Source: Acetobacter garciniae (lineage in GTDB: Bacteria; Pseudomonadota; Alphaproteobacteria; Acetobacterales; Acetobacteraceae). Taken from it: a stretch of 64,000 nucleotides of DNA. The position numbers were made by a program, and so were the translations under genes. Location of the stretch: positions 166,905-230,904 of the forward strand of contig NZ_JAFVMH010000006.1 in assembly GCF_017377735.1 (NCBI RefSeq), given 5' to 3'. The notes below the pieces were generated by a model that searched no databases, was not told the origin of the DNA, and was given only the letters and a program-made list of their open reading frames with translations. How positions within the stretch are numbered: position 1 is the first letter of the stretch; each line of letters begins with the position of its first letter. Positions 10,801 through 19,639 of the stretch are shown one piece after another.

Positions 10801-10996
10801 GCTGCGGCTGCGCCAGGCCTTTGGCCGCCTGATACGCCGCCAGTCGGACCGGGGGGTTTTCGTTCTGCTGGACCGCCGCACGCCCACGCGCCTGCTTTCG
10901 GCTTTTCCCGAAGGGGTGGAGGTGCACCGCGCCGGCCTGGCCGAAACCGCGCGTGACATCACGGCCTTTCTCTCAAGCCCCGATCAGGGCGGCTGA
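7811..10996 (+). CDS. DinG/YoaA-type ATP-dependent DNA helicase (XPD-like, Fe-S)
   Basis: 1061-aa SF2 helicase of the DinG/XPD group, a 5'-3' unwinding enzyme in repair and R-loop or G4 resolution. Walker A is AEAGTGTGKT. Four cysteines between motifs I and II (YLC, GEC, GAC, QRC) fit a 4Fe-4S cluster. The DEAH-type box reads FDEGHHLAD, and the C-terminal QAFGRLIRRQSDRGVFVLLD is helicase motif VI. About 290 residues precede Walker A, and a proline/glycine-rich low-complexity insert of about 100 residues interrupts the middle, making it longer than E. coli DinG (716 aa). The ATG at 7811 has AGGAAGG just upstream; the more distal GTG lies inside the suhB terminator. Confidence 0.88.
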   Translation: MSPSFPSAHDAPALVSHRGLFSLLTEDGELLCLNAGEIRERLHTMPALLVVHAPSLARRLGLPPPGQPSPWLDLLELFAFVHPARTAAPTPRGLALALGLDHDTIGGAEADLLPRLLSCLLGDLMQRGKDGGEVAYLSAFCLRLGQAGWVWSGTVADTLNLPERLTPRGMLPEDALQPADALRVWRVLPKWEDAAQRPPPASHPISVAEVRTRLAELLGPQAESRAGQADFASVSASAFVPRAVQGDPAVVLAEAGTGTGKTLGYIAPASLWAERNGGTAWISTYTRHLQRQIEQETRRLYPDSATHRQKIVLRKGRENYLCLLNMEEAVNSAASRPAAITIALVMLARWALATADGDLMGGDLPGWFGDLFGQGNLTGVADRRGECIHGACPHYQRCFVEHSIRRARDADLVIANHALVMAQAAYAQAGMSDDADDSAETTAPSRYVFDEGHHLADAADGAFSAELSGLETAELRRWLLGAEGRRSRARGLKRRLDDLVVGHPKLESPLDAALMAAHALPAPGWSTRMNDADLPPSAEPPDIAPYEAPALRPSHPGLAAGSAPSPAGADSDDANGAGEQETPADRPATPPQESGMSGQEPPAGPSAPQIPPTGGGPFGASLAGTPLFPAVDGAQPVMTNPTEAFLRLLRQQVLARTRDGGKQHAFGALECDLHPLLPELAEAGQQLARALSRLVEPLRTLTERLQARLQDEADTLDSTTRGRIEAMTRALRRRAISRLDAWITMLAALDEPPQAGATPSHVHFIRLERRERQRMGEQDVGLHRHWLDPTIPFAGIMALPAHGMLITSATLRDQQANSTDSDNETAWEAAEARTGANHFPSPAIRASLASPFNYRQQTRAFIVSDVDNTSIVDLSAAFRTLFQASGGGGLGLFTAISRLRGVHERIAPDLEQSGLPLYAQHVDAMDNNTLVDIFRTEEHACLLGTDAMRDGVDVPGNALRLVVFERVPWPRPDILHRERRIHLSGGDPKGFDDRIARLRLRQAFGRLIRRQSDRGVFVLLDRRTPTRLLSAFPEGVEVHRAGLAETARDITAFLSSPDQGG

Positions 10997-11311
10997 AAGC
11001 AAACCCGGGATAGGCCAGGACGCAGAGGATAAGAAAAGCACGCGCAAGGAAGCCGCATTACATGGGGCAATCAGGCGCCTGGCTTGTTTAATTGAAGCGT
11101 CGTGAAGGCACGGGCCGTACAGACGCGCCGTGAACGCACGCTATAAAACCTGCAACACCGCAATGGGACAGCGCCTGTGGCCAGCCCATAGGTAAAAAGC
11201 AAGTATGCCGGGGGCCGGACAATGCAGCCCCCATGCAGATCACGCCTGCGGTGCCAACGCACAGCAGGCCCGCCGACCCCAACGGGGCCGGGCGGGCGGA
11301 CGTGCCGCCTG
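10997..11311. other. Intergenic region between helicase and cold shock genes
   Basis: 315 bp between the convergent helicase and csp genes. It holds GC-rich partial inverted repeats (around 11260-11300) that may end the csp transcript, but no clean terminator and no supported gene. Confidence 0.5.
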
Positions 11312-11515
11312 TTAAAGCGCCTGGAGGTTGGTTGCGGCCTCCTTGCCGCGCTCTTCCACCAGGTCATAGGTGACCTTCTGGCCGTCGTTCAGCCCGCGCA
11401 GCCCGGCAGCCTGAACCGCCGTGATATGCACGAACACATCCTTCCCCCCATCATCGGGAGCAATAAAACCATAACCCTTTGTGGCATTGAACCACTTGAC
11501 AGTACCGTTCGGCAT
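11312..11515 (-). CDS. cspA: Cold shock protein (CspA family)
   Basis: 67-aa single cold shock domain that binds single-stranded RNA/DNA as a chaperone. RNP1 (KGYGFIAPDD) and RNP2 (VFVHITAV) are both present with the leading GTVKWFN. The ATG at 11515 begins at the conserved MPNGTVKWFN; AAGGA lies about 14 nt upstream. The family often has a long regulatory 5' UTR, and 167 bp separate it from the next gene. I cannot say whether this paralogue is cold-induced. Confidence 0.93.
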   Translation of the reverse strand: MPNGTVKWFNATKGYGFIAPDDGGKDVFVHITAVQAAGLRGLNDGQKVTYDLVEERGKEAATNLQAL

Positions 11516-11682
11516 GGACGGAGTTAATCCTTGTCTTTCTCTACACAACTTTCCTGCCGCACGATATGTGCTTTCAGGTAAGCTTTATCCGCTCATGTGC
11601 GGGCCGGATTGTCAATGAGAATATCCGCCCCACCCATATCTTGCTATCACAGACCCGCGCCGCAAAGGCCCCAAAGGGCGCG

Positions 11683-12351
11683 TTACGGGTTCAGGCAGCT
11701 CTTGAGAAAAGTAATACTGCGTTCCTGCGCCAGCGCATAGGCCCTGGGGTTGAATGTGGCGCGATCCGCGCAGCCGAAACCATGATCGGCGTCGTCATAG
11801 ACATAAAGTTCGGTCTGCGGATGGGCCGCGCGAATGGTGGCGATATCCGCTGGCGGGATCGTGGCGTCCAGCCCGCCGAAATGCATCTGCACCGGGCAGC
11901 GTGGCTCCAGCGCGCTGGCCGCGGCAATACCCGCGCCATACCAGCAGCATGCGGCGTCAAACCCCATGTCGCGGCAGGCTGCCTGCCAGGCCAGCGTGCC
12001 GCCCCAGCAATAACCGATAACGCCGATTTTACGCGGTTGCAGCGCCCGGGCCGCCGCCGCGATGTCGAGCAGCGTTTTCTCCAGCGGGATCTGGGCGCGG
12101 ACCGCAAGGCCCTTTTTTACGTCATCGGACGTGTAGCCCAGTTCGAGACCGGGTTCGACTCGGTCGAACAGGGCAGGTGCGATCACATGGAAGCCGGACT
12201 GGGCCAATGTGTCGCAAACCCTGCGCATATGATGGTTCACGCCAAAGATTTCCTGGAGCACGACCAACGCATAGGGGTGGGCATGGCTTTCGCTTTCCCA
12301 GGCATTCAGGCGGTGGCCGTCCGCCGCCTCCAATGTCACCATCTGTCCCAT
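11683..12351 (-). CDS. Dienelactone hydrolase family protein
   Basis: 222-aa alpha/beta hydrolase. The catalytic triad is visible as Cys115 (GYCWGG), Asp162 (GGLDATIP) and His190 (DDADHGF), with Glu34 (LQEIFG) of the DLH mechanism. Family members hydrolyse dienelactone or related esters and lactones; the substrate here is unknown. The ATG at 12351 has GGGGAGAA 5 nt upstream; an in-frame ATG further upstream adds eight unlikely residues. Monocistronic between csp and groESL. Confidence 0.88.
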   Translation of the reverse strand: MGQMVTLEAADGHRLNAWESESHAHPYALVVLQEIFGVNHHMRRVCDTLAQSGFHVIAPALFDRVEPGLELGYTSDDVKKGLAVRAQIPLEKTLLDIAAAARALQPRKIGVIGYCWGGTLAWQAACRDMGFDAACCWYGAGIAAASALEPRCPVQMHFGGLDATIPPADIATIRAAHPQTELYVYDDADHGFGCADRATFNPRAYALAQERSITFLKSCLNP

Positions 12352-12586
12352 TTCATTCTCCCCTCTCATCACCATCGATCGTGGCCCGGGCCCGCGTCCT
12401 GGTACCCGCTCACTACCCGGCCCATAGCGTTACCGCGCACCCTGCCGGCTTGCCTGCGACATGGTATACCAGCCAGCCTTGGTGCCGACCATGGCCTGCA
12501 GCAAGTCCGGTGCAGGCCCGTAATGGTCCGACAATTTGCCGATTATTGGCCGGATATGACCAAAAAAAGAAACTGGGCCCCGTTCC

Positions 12587-12615
12587 TTGACACCCGCAGT
12601 GCCAGAACCTATCTC
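12587..12615 (+). promoter_or_regulatory. groESL promoter (sigma-70-like)
   Basis: TTGACA (12587-12592), 17 nt, TATCTC (12610-12615). The spacing is optimal and the expected transcription start falls at the edge of the CIRCE element. A heat-shock (RpoH) promoter could overlap. The 235 bp upstream, back to 12352, show nothing else I can name. Confidence 0.7.
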
Positions 12616-12620
12616 CTGTT

Positions 12621-12647
12621 CTGGCACTCCCGGGGTGGGAGTGCTAA
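12621..12647. promoter_or_regulatory. CIRCE element (HrcA operator)
   Basis: CTGGCACTC - 9 nt - GAGTGCTAA, differing from the CIRCE consensus TTAGCACTC-N9-GAGTGCTAA only in the first three bases of the left arm. It sits just after the -10 box, so HrcA binding would block groESL transcription. Its position in the 5' UTR is typical. Confidence 0.93.
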
Positions 12648-12741
12648 CGCGACGCGGCGTTCTGTTACGCGCGGTTAAAACTGATGGCGCTGCTTTCTGA
12701 TAAAGGGCGCCGTCACAGCAAAGAATGTGGAGCGATCCATA

Positions 12742-13035
12742 ATGACGAAATTTCGTCCCTTACATGACCGGGTAGTTGTCCGTCGCCTTGAAGGCGAACA
12801 GAAGACGGCTGGCGGCATCATCATTCCCGATACCGCCAAGGAAAAGCCCATGGAAGGCGAAGTCGTGGCAGTGGGTCCGGGTGCCCGCAACGAGCAGGGG
12901 CAGGTTGTTGCGCTTGATGTCAAGGCAGGCGACCGCATCCTGTTCGGCAAATGGTCCGGCACGGAAGTGAAGATCGACGGCGAAGAGCTGCTGATCATGA
13001 AGGAAAGCGACATTCTGGGCGTGATTTCCGCCTGA
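12742..13035 (+). CDS. groES: Co-chaperonin GroES
   Basis: 97-aa lid of the GroEL folding chamber. The mobile loop ([20 protein letters not shown]) that contacts GroEL and the C-terminal [15 protein letters not shown] are canonical. The ATG at 12742 has GGAG 9 nt upstream; an in-frame ATG at 12727 overlaps the ribosome site region and is less likely. First gene of the CIRCE-controlled groESL operon. Confidence 0.97.
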   Translation: MTKFRPLHDRVVVRRLEGEQKTAGGIIIPDTAKEKPMEGEVVAVGPGARNEQGQVVALDVKAGDRILFGKWSGTEVKIDGEELLIMKESDILGVISA

Positions 13036-13045
13036 TTTGTCCTGA

Positions 13046-14737
<1,692 letters not shown>

Positions 14738-14763
14738 TCCAGCCCGTTTCATGACAGCAGGAA

Positions 14764-14793
14764 GGGAGAGGCTGGTTTCAGCCTCTCCTTTTA
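14764..14793 (+). terminator. groESL terminator 1
   Basis: Perfect 10-bp stem GGAGAGGCTG / CAGCCTCTCC with a GTTT loop and a T-run. Confidence 0.9.
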
Positions 14794-14799
14794 CAAAAG

Positions 14800-14834
14800 A
14801 CGGTCGCAGGCCCCTGGCTTGCGGCCGTTTTTTG
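14800..14834 (+). terminator. groESL terminator 2
   Basis: Second hairpin ACGGTCGCAGG / CTTGCGGCCGT (two G-T pairs) followed by six T, directly behind the first. Tandem terminators suit a strongly expressed operon. Confidence 0.82.
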
Positions 14835-14931
14835 TATGTAAAACACCCGGGCATTATCGAATTGCAAAGACTCGCCCCCTAGAATACGGACCCGGCCTTC
14901 GGGCCTGCCACTGCTCCAGCCGGGCCGGATC

Positions 14932-16476
14932 ATGCTTGAGACAAAAACCTTTCGCGGCGCACCCATACGCATCCACCCTCCGGTAACGGACAGGGTGTGG
15001 GCTTTCGGGCCGCTGGGTGGCGCACCGTTGACCCGCACGCTCATGCTCTGCCCCAGCGGGCGCATTACCGGCTATGCGCATGAAGCGGCACGCTTCTGGC
15101 GGATCGAGAACCACCAGATCCTGATCCTGTCGGAAACCGGCACACTGTCCTGGCGCACGATACGGCGCGAACCGCGCAAGGACGGGCGGCTTGCCTTCGC
15201 CTTGGAACATGCCACGCAGGATGCGCTCTTTGTGCTGGAAGAAGCCCCCCCGGAAGAGGCGGGGCTGTCGGATGCGGAGTTTCTCTTCCCCCCCGAACTG
15301 GAACGGCACCCGACTGTCCTGCGCCGGGTATTGTTTATCGGCGCAAGCCTTGCAGCATTGTGCCACGAACAGCTTGGCACCCACCTGCCGGGTGCGGTTT
15401 CGGATTACGTGGAATACGAATTTTCCGCCCCCCTGCCCGACCCGAAGGCCCCGCTGGCGGATTACGACGCCATCGTCATTCAGCCCCCCCTGCGCGCCGT
15501 GCTGGAAGATGGAGTTATCTGGGCCGAACGCTTCAATGCCCCCGGCTTTGCTGCCATTACCCTGGCGCAGGCCAAGGCCCGGCTGGAAACCATGATGGCC
15601 CACCTGCTGGCCTGTACCGAATGGGGGAATATTCCGGTTCTGGTCGCCAATTTCATGGTGCCGCAAATGCGCACCCTGCCCGTGGCGGGCCATGCCATGG
15701 GACAGCGGCTTTTCGATCCGGGCGATATCGTCCGCAGCCTGAACATGGCGCTGGCCGGTATTATCGCGCGCTATACGCAGGCCAGGCTACTGGATGTAGA
15801 CAGCGTGGCCGGGGTGATCGGCAAGCGTTACGTGCAGGACGATACGGTCTATTTCCACAGCCATAACGGCGCACTTTTTCAGGACTGGGATGATTGCGCC
15901 ACCACCCCCGCGATCGAGACAACCTACGCCCCCAAACGCGCCAGCCTGATGCGCTGCCTGTTCCGCCAGATGGTCTGGACCCTGCGGACCATCCGGCATA
16001 ACGATCCGGTTCGGGCGGTGGTGTTCGGGCTGGACAACAGCTTATGGCGCGGCGTAGCGGCCAATATGGCGCCCGATGGCCCCACCCCCCGCCAGGACGG
16101 CTGGCCAATGGGCGTGTGGGAGGCCATTCATGTGCTGAAAGGCCGCGGCATTGCCGTTGCCCTATGCGCGCAAGGCGATTTTGAGAGCATGCGTGCGCTG
16201 TGGGCGCGGATTGTCACACCCCGCTTCATCCAACCAGACGACTTCGCCTGCCTGCGCATCGATCAGGCCCCCGTGCAGGAGAGCATGGCCGTGATCTGCA
16301 CCGAACTGGCCGTGCCCCCCGAACAGGTCGTGCTGGTCGAAGCCTGCCCCACACGGCGCGCGCTGGCCCAGGCTGCCTTGCCCCGCCTGCGCGTATTGGG
16401 GGCTGATCCCTACCAGACCCGCCGAATCCTGCTCTGGTCGGCCGAAACCCAAGGCGGCACAGCCCCGGCCACCTAG
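14932..16476 (+). CDS. FkbH-like protein with degenerate HAD active site
   Basis: 514-aa paralogue of the protein at 19640-21895. An N-terminal domain (about 1-120) is shared with it; an SGNH-like region has RVLFIGASLAAL, and a HAD-like region begins near residue 363. The residues FkbH-type HADs need are gone: motif I reads FGLDNS (Gly366 replaces the nucleophile Asp; Asp368 kept), the lysine motif CSKND is CAQGD, and the metal acidic pair of FVDDNP is LVEACP. The C-terminal GNAT domain of the paralogue is missing altogether. The frame is fully open, so it is a maintained protein, not a decayed one. Likely a scaffold or binding protein tied to surface glycan work; function unknown. Confidence 0.8.
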   Translation: MLETKTFRGAPIRIHPPVTDRVWAFGPLGGAPLTRTLMLCPSGRITGYAHEAARFWRIENHQILILSETGTLSWRTIRREPRKDGRLAFALEHATQDALFVLEEAPPEEAGLSDAEFLFPPELERHPTVLRRVLFIGASLAALCHEQLGTHLPGAVSDYVEYEFSAPLPDPKAPLADYDAIVIQPPLRAVLEDGVIWAERFNAPGFAAITLAQAKARLETMMAHLLACTEWGNIPVLVANFMVPQMRTLPVAGHAMGQRLFDPGDIVRSLNMALAGIIARYTQARLLDVDSVAGVIGKRYVQDDTVYFHSHNGALFQDWDDCATTPAIETTYAPKRASLMRCLFRQMVWTLRTIRHNDPVRAVVFGLDNSLWRGVAANMAPDGPTPRQDGWPMGVWEAIHVLKGRGIAVALCAQGDFESMRALWARIVTPRFIQPDDFACLRIDQAPVQESMAVICTELAVPPEQVVLVEACPTRRALAQAALPRLRVLGADPYQTRRILLWSAETQGGTAPAT

Positions 16477-16621
16477 CAGGGTACGCGGGTTCGCCTGTCG
16501 GGGCCGCCGCACATGACTGCCCGCAGGCATCCAGCCATTCCGGGCATGCGTTCGCAAAGCGGCCCAAGCCAGAAGAAACCGCGCTCATCCCGGATCGGGA
16601 CGGGTAAAGGGCACTTTGCGT

Positions 16622-17479
16622 TCAGATGATATAATCGATGGGGGGCAGCGTCTGGTCCATGCTCAGGGCGGGCATGCTGCCGACATGGCGCGTGCCCACC
16701 TTGCGGGCCGGGTTGCCGACCACCGTCGTAAAGGGCGGTACGGGTTCGAGAACGATGGAGCCCGCGCCGATCTTGGCCCCTTCCCCGATTTCGATATTGC
16801 CCAGCACCTTGGCCCCCGCGCCGATCAGCACGCCCCGGCGCACCTTGGGGTGACGGTCCCCGCTATGCTTGCCGGTGCCGCCCAGCGTCACGTTCTGCAA
16901 AATGGAGACGTCATCCTCGATCACGGAGGTTTCCCCCACCACAATGCCGCTGCCATGGTCGAACAGGATGCGCCTGCCCAGCTTGGCGGCGGGGTGAATA
17001 TCCACCCCGAACAATTCGGACGCCCGGCTTTGCAGATGCAGCGCCAGGTGCCTGCGGCCTTCGTGCCAGAGCCAATGCGCCACGCGATAGGTCTGCACCG
17101 CCTGATACCCTTTGAAAAACAGGAACGGCGTTACAAAATCCGGGCAGGCGGGGTCGCGTTCGCGAATGGCCAGCAGGTCGGCCGCGGCCGCACAGACAAT
17201 ATCGGGTTCGGCATCGAAGCCTTCCTGCACCAGTTCGCCCAGGGCCGCGGCGGCCACGGACCGGTCCCCCAGCTTGCGCCCCAGCAACGCCGCGAGGGCA
17301 GAGGCAAAATCGGAATGGCTGCGCACGCCGGTGGCCAGCAGCCCGCGCACCAGCGGGTCGTTGCAGGAACAGGCCTGCTGCGTCATCTGTTGCCACAACA
17401 CGCCAAGCTGCGGCGCGCAAAGCGTGCTGCTGGCATCGAACTGGCTTGCCATTACGGCGGGGCGTCCCTGGTCGCGCAT
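16622..17479 (-). CDS. cysE: Serine O-acetyltransferase
   Basis: 285-aa enzyme making O-acetylserine from serine and acetyl-CoA, the first step of cysteine synthesis. An N-terminal helical domain is followed by a left-handed beta-helix of hexapeptide repeats (GVDIHPAAKLG, DHGSGIVVGET with the catalytic His-Asp region, NVTLGGTGK, IGAGAKVLGNI). The extreme C-terminus is DYII; a terminal Ile is the element that inserts into CysK active sites in the cysteine synthase complex. GGAGG lies 6 nt before the ATG at 17479. It lies 14 nt after the UbiH-type gene, so the two are probably cotranscribed. Confidence 0.94.
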   Translation of the reverse strand: MRDQGRPAVMASQFDASSTLCAPQLGVLWQQMTQQACSCNDPLVRGLLATGVRSHSDFASALAALLGRKLGDRSVAAAALGELVQEGFDAEPDIVCAAAADLLAIRERDPACPDFVTPFLFFKGYQAVQTYRVAHWLWHEGRRHLALHLQSRASELFGVDIHPAAKLGRRILFDHGSGIVVGETSVIEDDVSILQNVTLGGTGKHSGDRHPKVRRGVLIGAGAKVLGNIEIGEGAKIGAGSIVLEPVPPFTTVVGNPARKVGTRHVGSMPALSMDQTLPPIDYII

Positions 17480-17493
17480 GCTGTCCTCCGTTC

Positions 17494-18756
17494 CTACACC
17501 CCCATGGCGTGTCTGACAAAAGCCCGGCGCAGGGCCGGAATACGGTGCACCCCCGCAATCCCGATATCCCTGGCCAGGCGCAAAACCGGATTATCGTTAC
17601 TGAACAGCCTGTCCAGCGCGTCGGTTGCCGCAAGCATGAGCATATTGGCCGGGCGACACGCTGCCTGGTAACGGGCCAGCAGGGCAGGCGATCCCATATC
17701 CTGCCCCTGTTCATGGGCTTCGATCAAGAGTGCCGCCAGATGGATGATATCGCGATACCCCAGGTTCAGACCCTGCCCGGCAATGGGGTGGATCCCGTGT
17801 GCGGCATCCCCCACCAGCACCATCCGCTCGGCCGTGTAACGCTGGGCGTACTGGGCGGACAAAGGATAGGTCCAGCGCCGACCGACAGGGGTGACATGGC
17901 CCAGGCGGTTGGTGCCCATCCGCTTTTCAAGCTGGCGGGCGAAGACATCATCCGGCAGGGCGGCAAAGCGCTGGGCCAGACCGTCCTTGTCGCTCCACAC
18001 GATGGCGGACAGGTACGGGTGCTCCGCAGTGCCCGCCAGCGGCAGTTGCGCGAAGGGGCCCGCGGGCAGGAAATGCTCCAGCGCGCTGTTATCGTGCGGG
18101 AATTCATGCGCAATGGTGCAGACAATGGCGGTCTGCCCGTAAGGCAGGCGGGTAAGGCCGATGCCCGCATCCGATCTCAACCGGCTTTTGCGGCCATCTG
18201 CCGCAACGATCAGGCGCGCGCCAAAACTGCGTCCGTCGGCCAGACGTATGTGCGCGCCTTCCGCCTTGCGGGTCACGGTGGCATCGGCCGGGGCCAGCAC
18301 CCGCACGCCCGGCACGTTCTCCAGACACGCGTTCAGGGCCACGCGCAGGGAACGCGCCCCGATCATCCACCCGAAGGGCTGGGTGGCGTCTTCACGCGTG
18401 AATTCCAGGAACAGCGAGGATGCGGGCTCCCCCGGCCTGCCGTCGGTCACCAGAATATCCTCGATCGGGCAGGCGGGCTCGGGCAGGTAATCCCACACGC
18501 CGGCTGCTTCGAGAAATTCCTTGGGCCCTGCTGCTATGGCATAGGCGCGCCCGTCAAGATCGGGATGTTCCATGGGGGCCAGGGCCAGGCGATCGATCAC
18601 CGCGACCTTGAGCCCCGCCCGCCCCAGGCGGCAGGCAAGCGTTGCCCCCACTGGCCCCGCGCCCACGATACAGACATCCACATCCGCGATGGGTGTGCCC
18701 GCAGCGTGTTCACCCCCAGCAAGGGTGTTGCCTTTCTTATGGGCGGACTGGTGCAT
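17494..18756 (-). CDS. UbiH/UbiF/COQ6-family FAD monooxygenase
   Basis: 420-aa flavoprotein of the ubiquinone-ring hydroxylase family. Dinucleotide motif VCIVGAGPVGATLACRLG at the N-terminus, the family DG region LIVAADGRKSRLRSDAGI, and the GD motif MVLVGDAAHGIHPIAGQGLNLGYRD that binds FAD ribose. Probably one of the hydroxylation steps on the quinone ring at the membrane; which carbon cannot be said. The ATG at 18756 has AAGGAG 11 nt upstream. Upstream partner of cysE in the same short transcript; divergent from glnB. Confidence 0.88.
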   Translation of the reverse strand: MHQSAHKKGNTLAGGEHAAGTPIADVDVCIVGAGPVGATLACRLGRAGLKVAVIDRLALAPMEHPDLDGRAYAIAAGPKEFLEAAGVWDYLPEPACPIEDILVTDGRPGEPASSLFLEFTREDATQPFGWMIGARSLRVALNACLENVPGVRVLAPADATVTRKAEGAHIRLADGRSFGARLIVAADGRKSRLRSDAGIGLTRLPYGQTAIVCTIAHEFPHDNSALEHFLPAGPFAQLPLAGTAEHPYLSAIVWSDKDGLAQRFAALPDDVFARQLEKRMGTNRLGHVTPVGRRWTYPLSAQYAQRYTAERMVLVGDAAHGIHPIAGQGLNLGYRDIIHLAALLIEAHEQGQDMGSPALLARYQAACRPANMLMLAATDALDRLFSNDNPVLRLARDIGIAGVHRIPALRRAFVRHAMGV

Positions 18757-18971
18757 GGGGTAACGGGCTCCTTCATCGCATTCATATCGCCCCCGGACCG
18801 GCACCTGGGCGGCACGGAACGGGGTGGCAAGACGTTACTATATGCTCCCCCGCGCCTTGAAAAACCAGATGCGCGAAGATGCATGGTTGCATAAAGCCCT
18901 AGCGCGGCCTGCGCAAATATGTCAGTCTTTGCGTGGAATAGAGACGACCTGCGGCACGGAGCGAAGGTTAG

Positions 18972-19310
18972 ATGAAGCTGATTACCGCCATTATCAAACC
19001 TTTCAAGCTGGGTGATGTTCGCGAGGCGCTGGCCCCGCTGGGTGTGCAGGGCCTTACCGTTTCGGAAGTCAAAGGGTTCGGCCGCCAGAAAGGCCAGAAC
19101 GAAATTTATCGCGGTGCGGAATATCGCATCAGCTTCCTGCCCAAGATCAAGGTGGAAATCGCCACCACGGACGACCTGGTGGACCAGGTGATCGAGGCGA
19201 TCCTGGATTCCGCCCATACCGGCAAGATTGGCGACGGCAAGATTTTTGTCAGCGAGCTTGACCGTGTCATCCGGATCCGCACGCGTGAAACGGGCACTGC
19301 CGCGCTCTGA
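18972..19310 (+). CDS. glnB: Nitrogen regulatory protein PII
   Basis: 112-aa trimeric sensor of 2-oxoglutarate, ATP/ADP and glutamine. The T-loop reads GRQKGQNEIYRGAEY with the uridylylation site at Tyr51; the B-loop TGKIGDGKIF and C-loop RIRTRETG are intact. The starting IIKPFKL is canonical. In many alphaproteobacteria glnB precedes glnA; here no glnA follows, only a repeat-bearing spacer. amtB is 5.4 kb away on the other strand. Confidence 0.95.
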   Translation: MKLITAIIKPFKLGDVREALAPLGVQGLTVSEVKGFGRQKGQNEIYRGAEYRISFLPKIKVEIATTDDLVDQVIEAILDSAHTGKIGDGKIFVSELDRVIRIRTRETGTAAL

Positions 19311-19491
19311 CACATCCGGCGTGACAGACCCCGACGGGGTATTTCCGGCACTTCTCCCCTAAGTTCAGCGCAAACTGCATCATGTCCATGACGCGTGGCG
19401 GCACCCGCCATGGGCCTAGGCCGCGGCTTCGCTGTATCCCCGCATATTAACGCGGCAGGCAAAGCACGACCTGCCGGCCACATGGCTGCGC

Positions 19492-19554
19492 GGCGTCAGG
19501 CGTCAGGCGTCAGGCGTCAGGCGTCAGGCGTCAGGCGTCAGGCGTCAGGCGTCA
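19492..19554 (+). repeat. Nine tandem copies of the heptamer GGCGTCA
   Basis: Nine perfect 7-bp units within the 329-bp spacer between glnB and the FkbH-like gene. The rest of the spacer shows no gene. A perfect head-to-tail array of this kind is prone to slippage and would make a variable-number locus. It is not a CRISPR, as there are no spacers. Confidence 0.97.
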
Positions 19555-19639
19555 GGGCTTCTGTCGCGGTTACGATTTAGCAAGACAATAACCGTATCAT
19601 TTCCTCTGGCGCGCAGGCTAAAGGCGGAAATACACGACG

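Noticed and set aside
11584..11615. Promoter of the cold shock gene (TTGACA ... GATAAA)
   Set aside because: The spacing of 20 bp is too long for a confident call.
19492..19554. CRISPR array
   Set aside because: Units are 7 bp and contiguous, without spacers.
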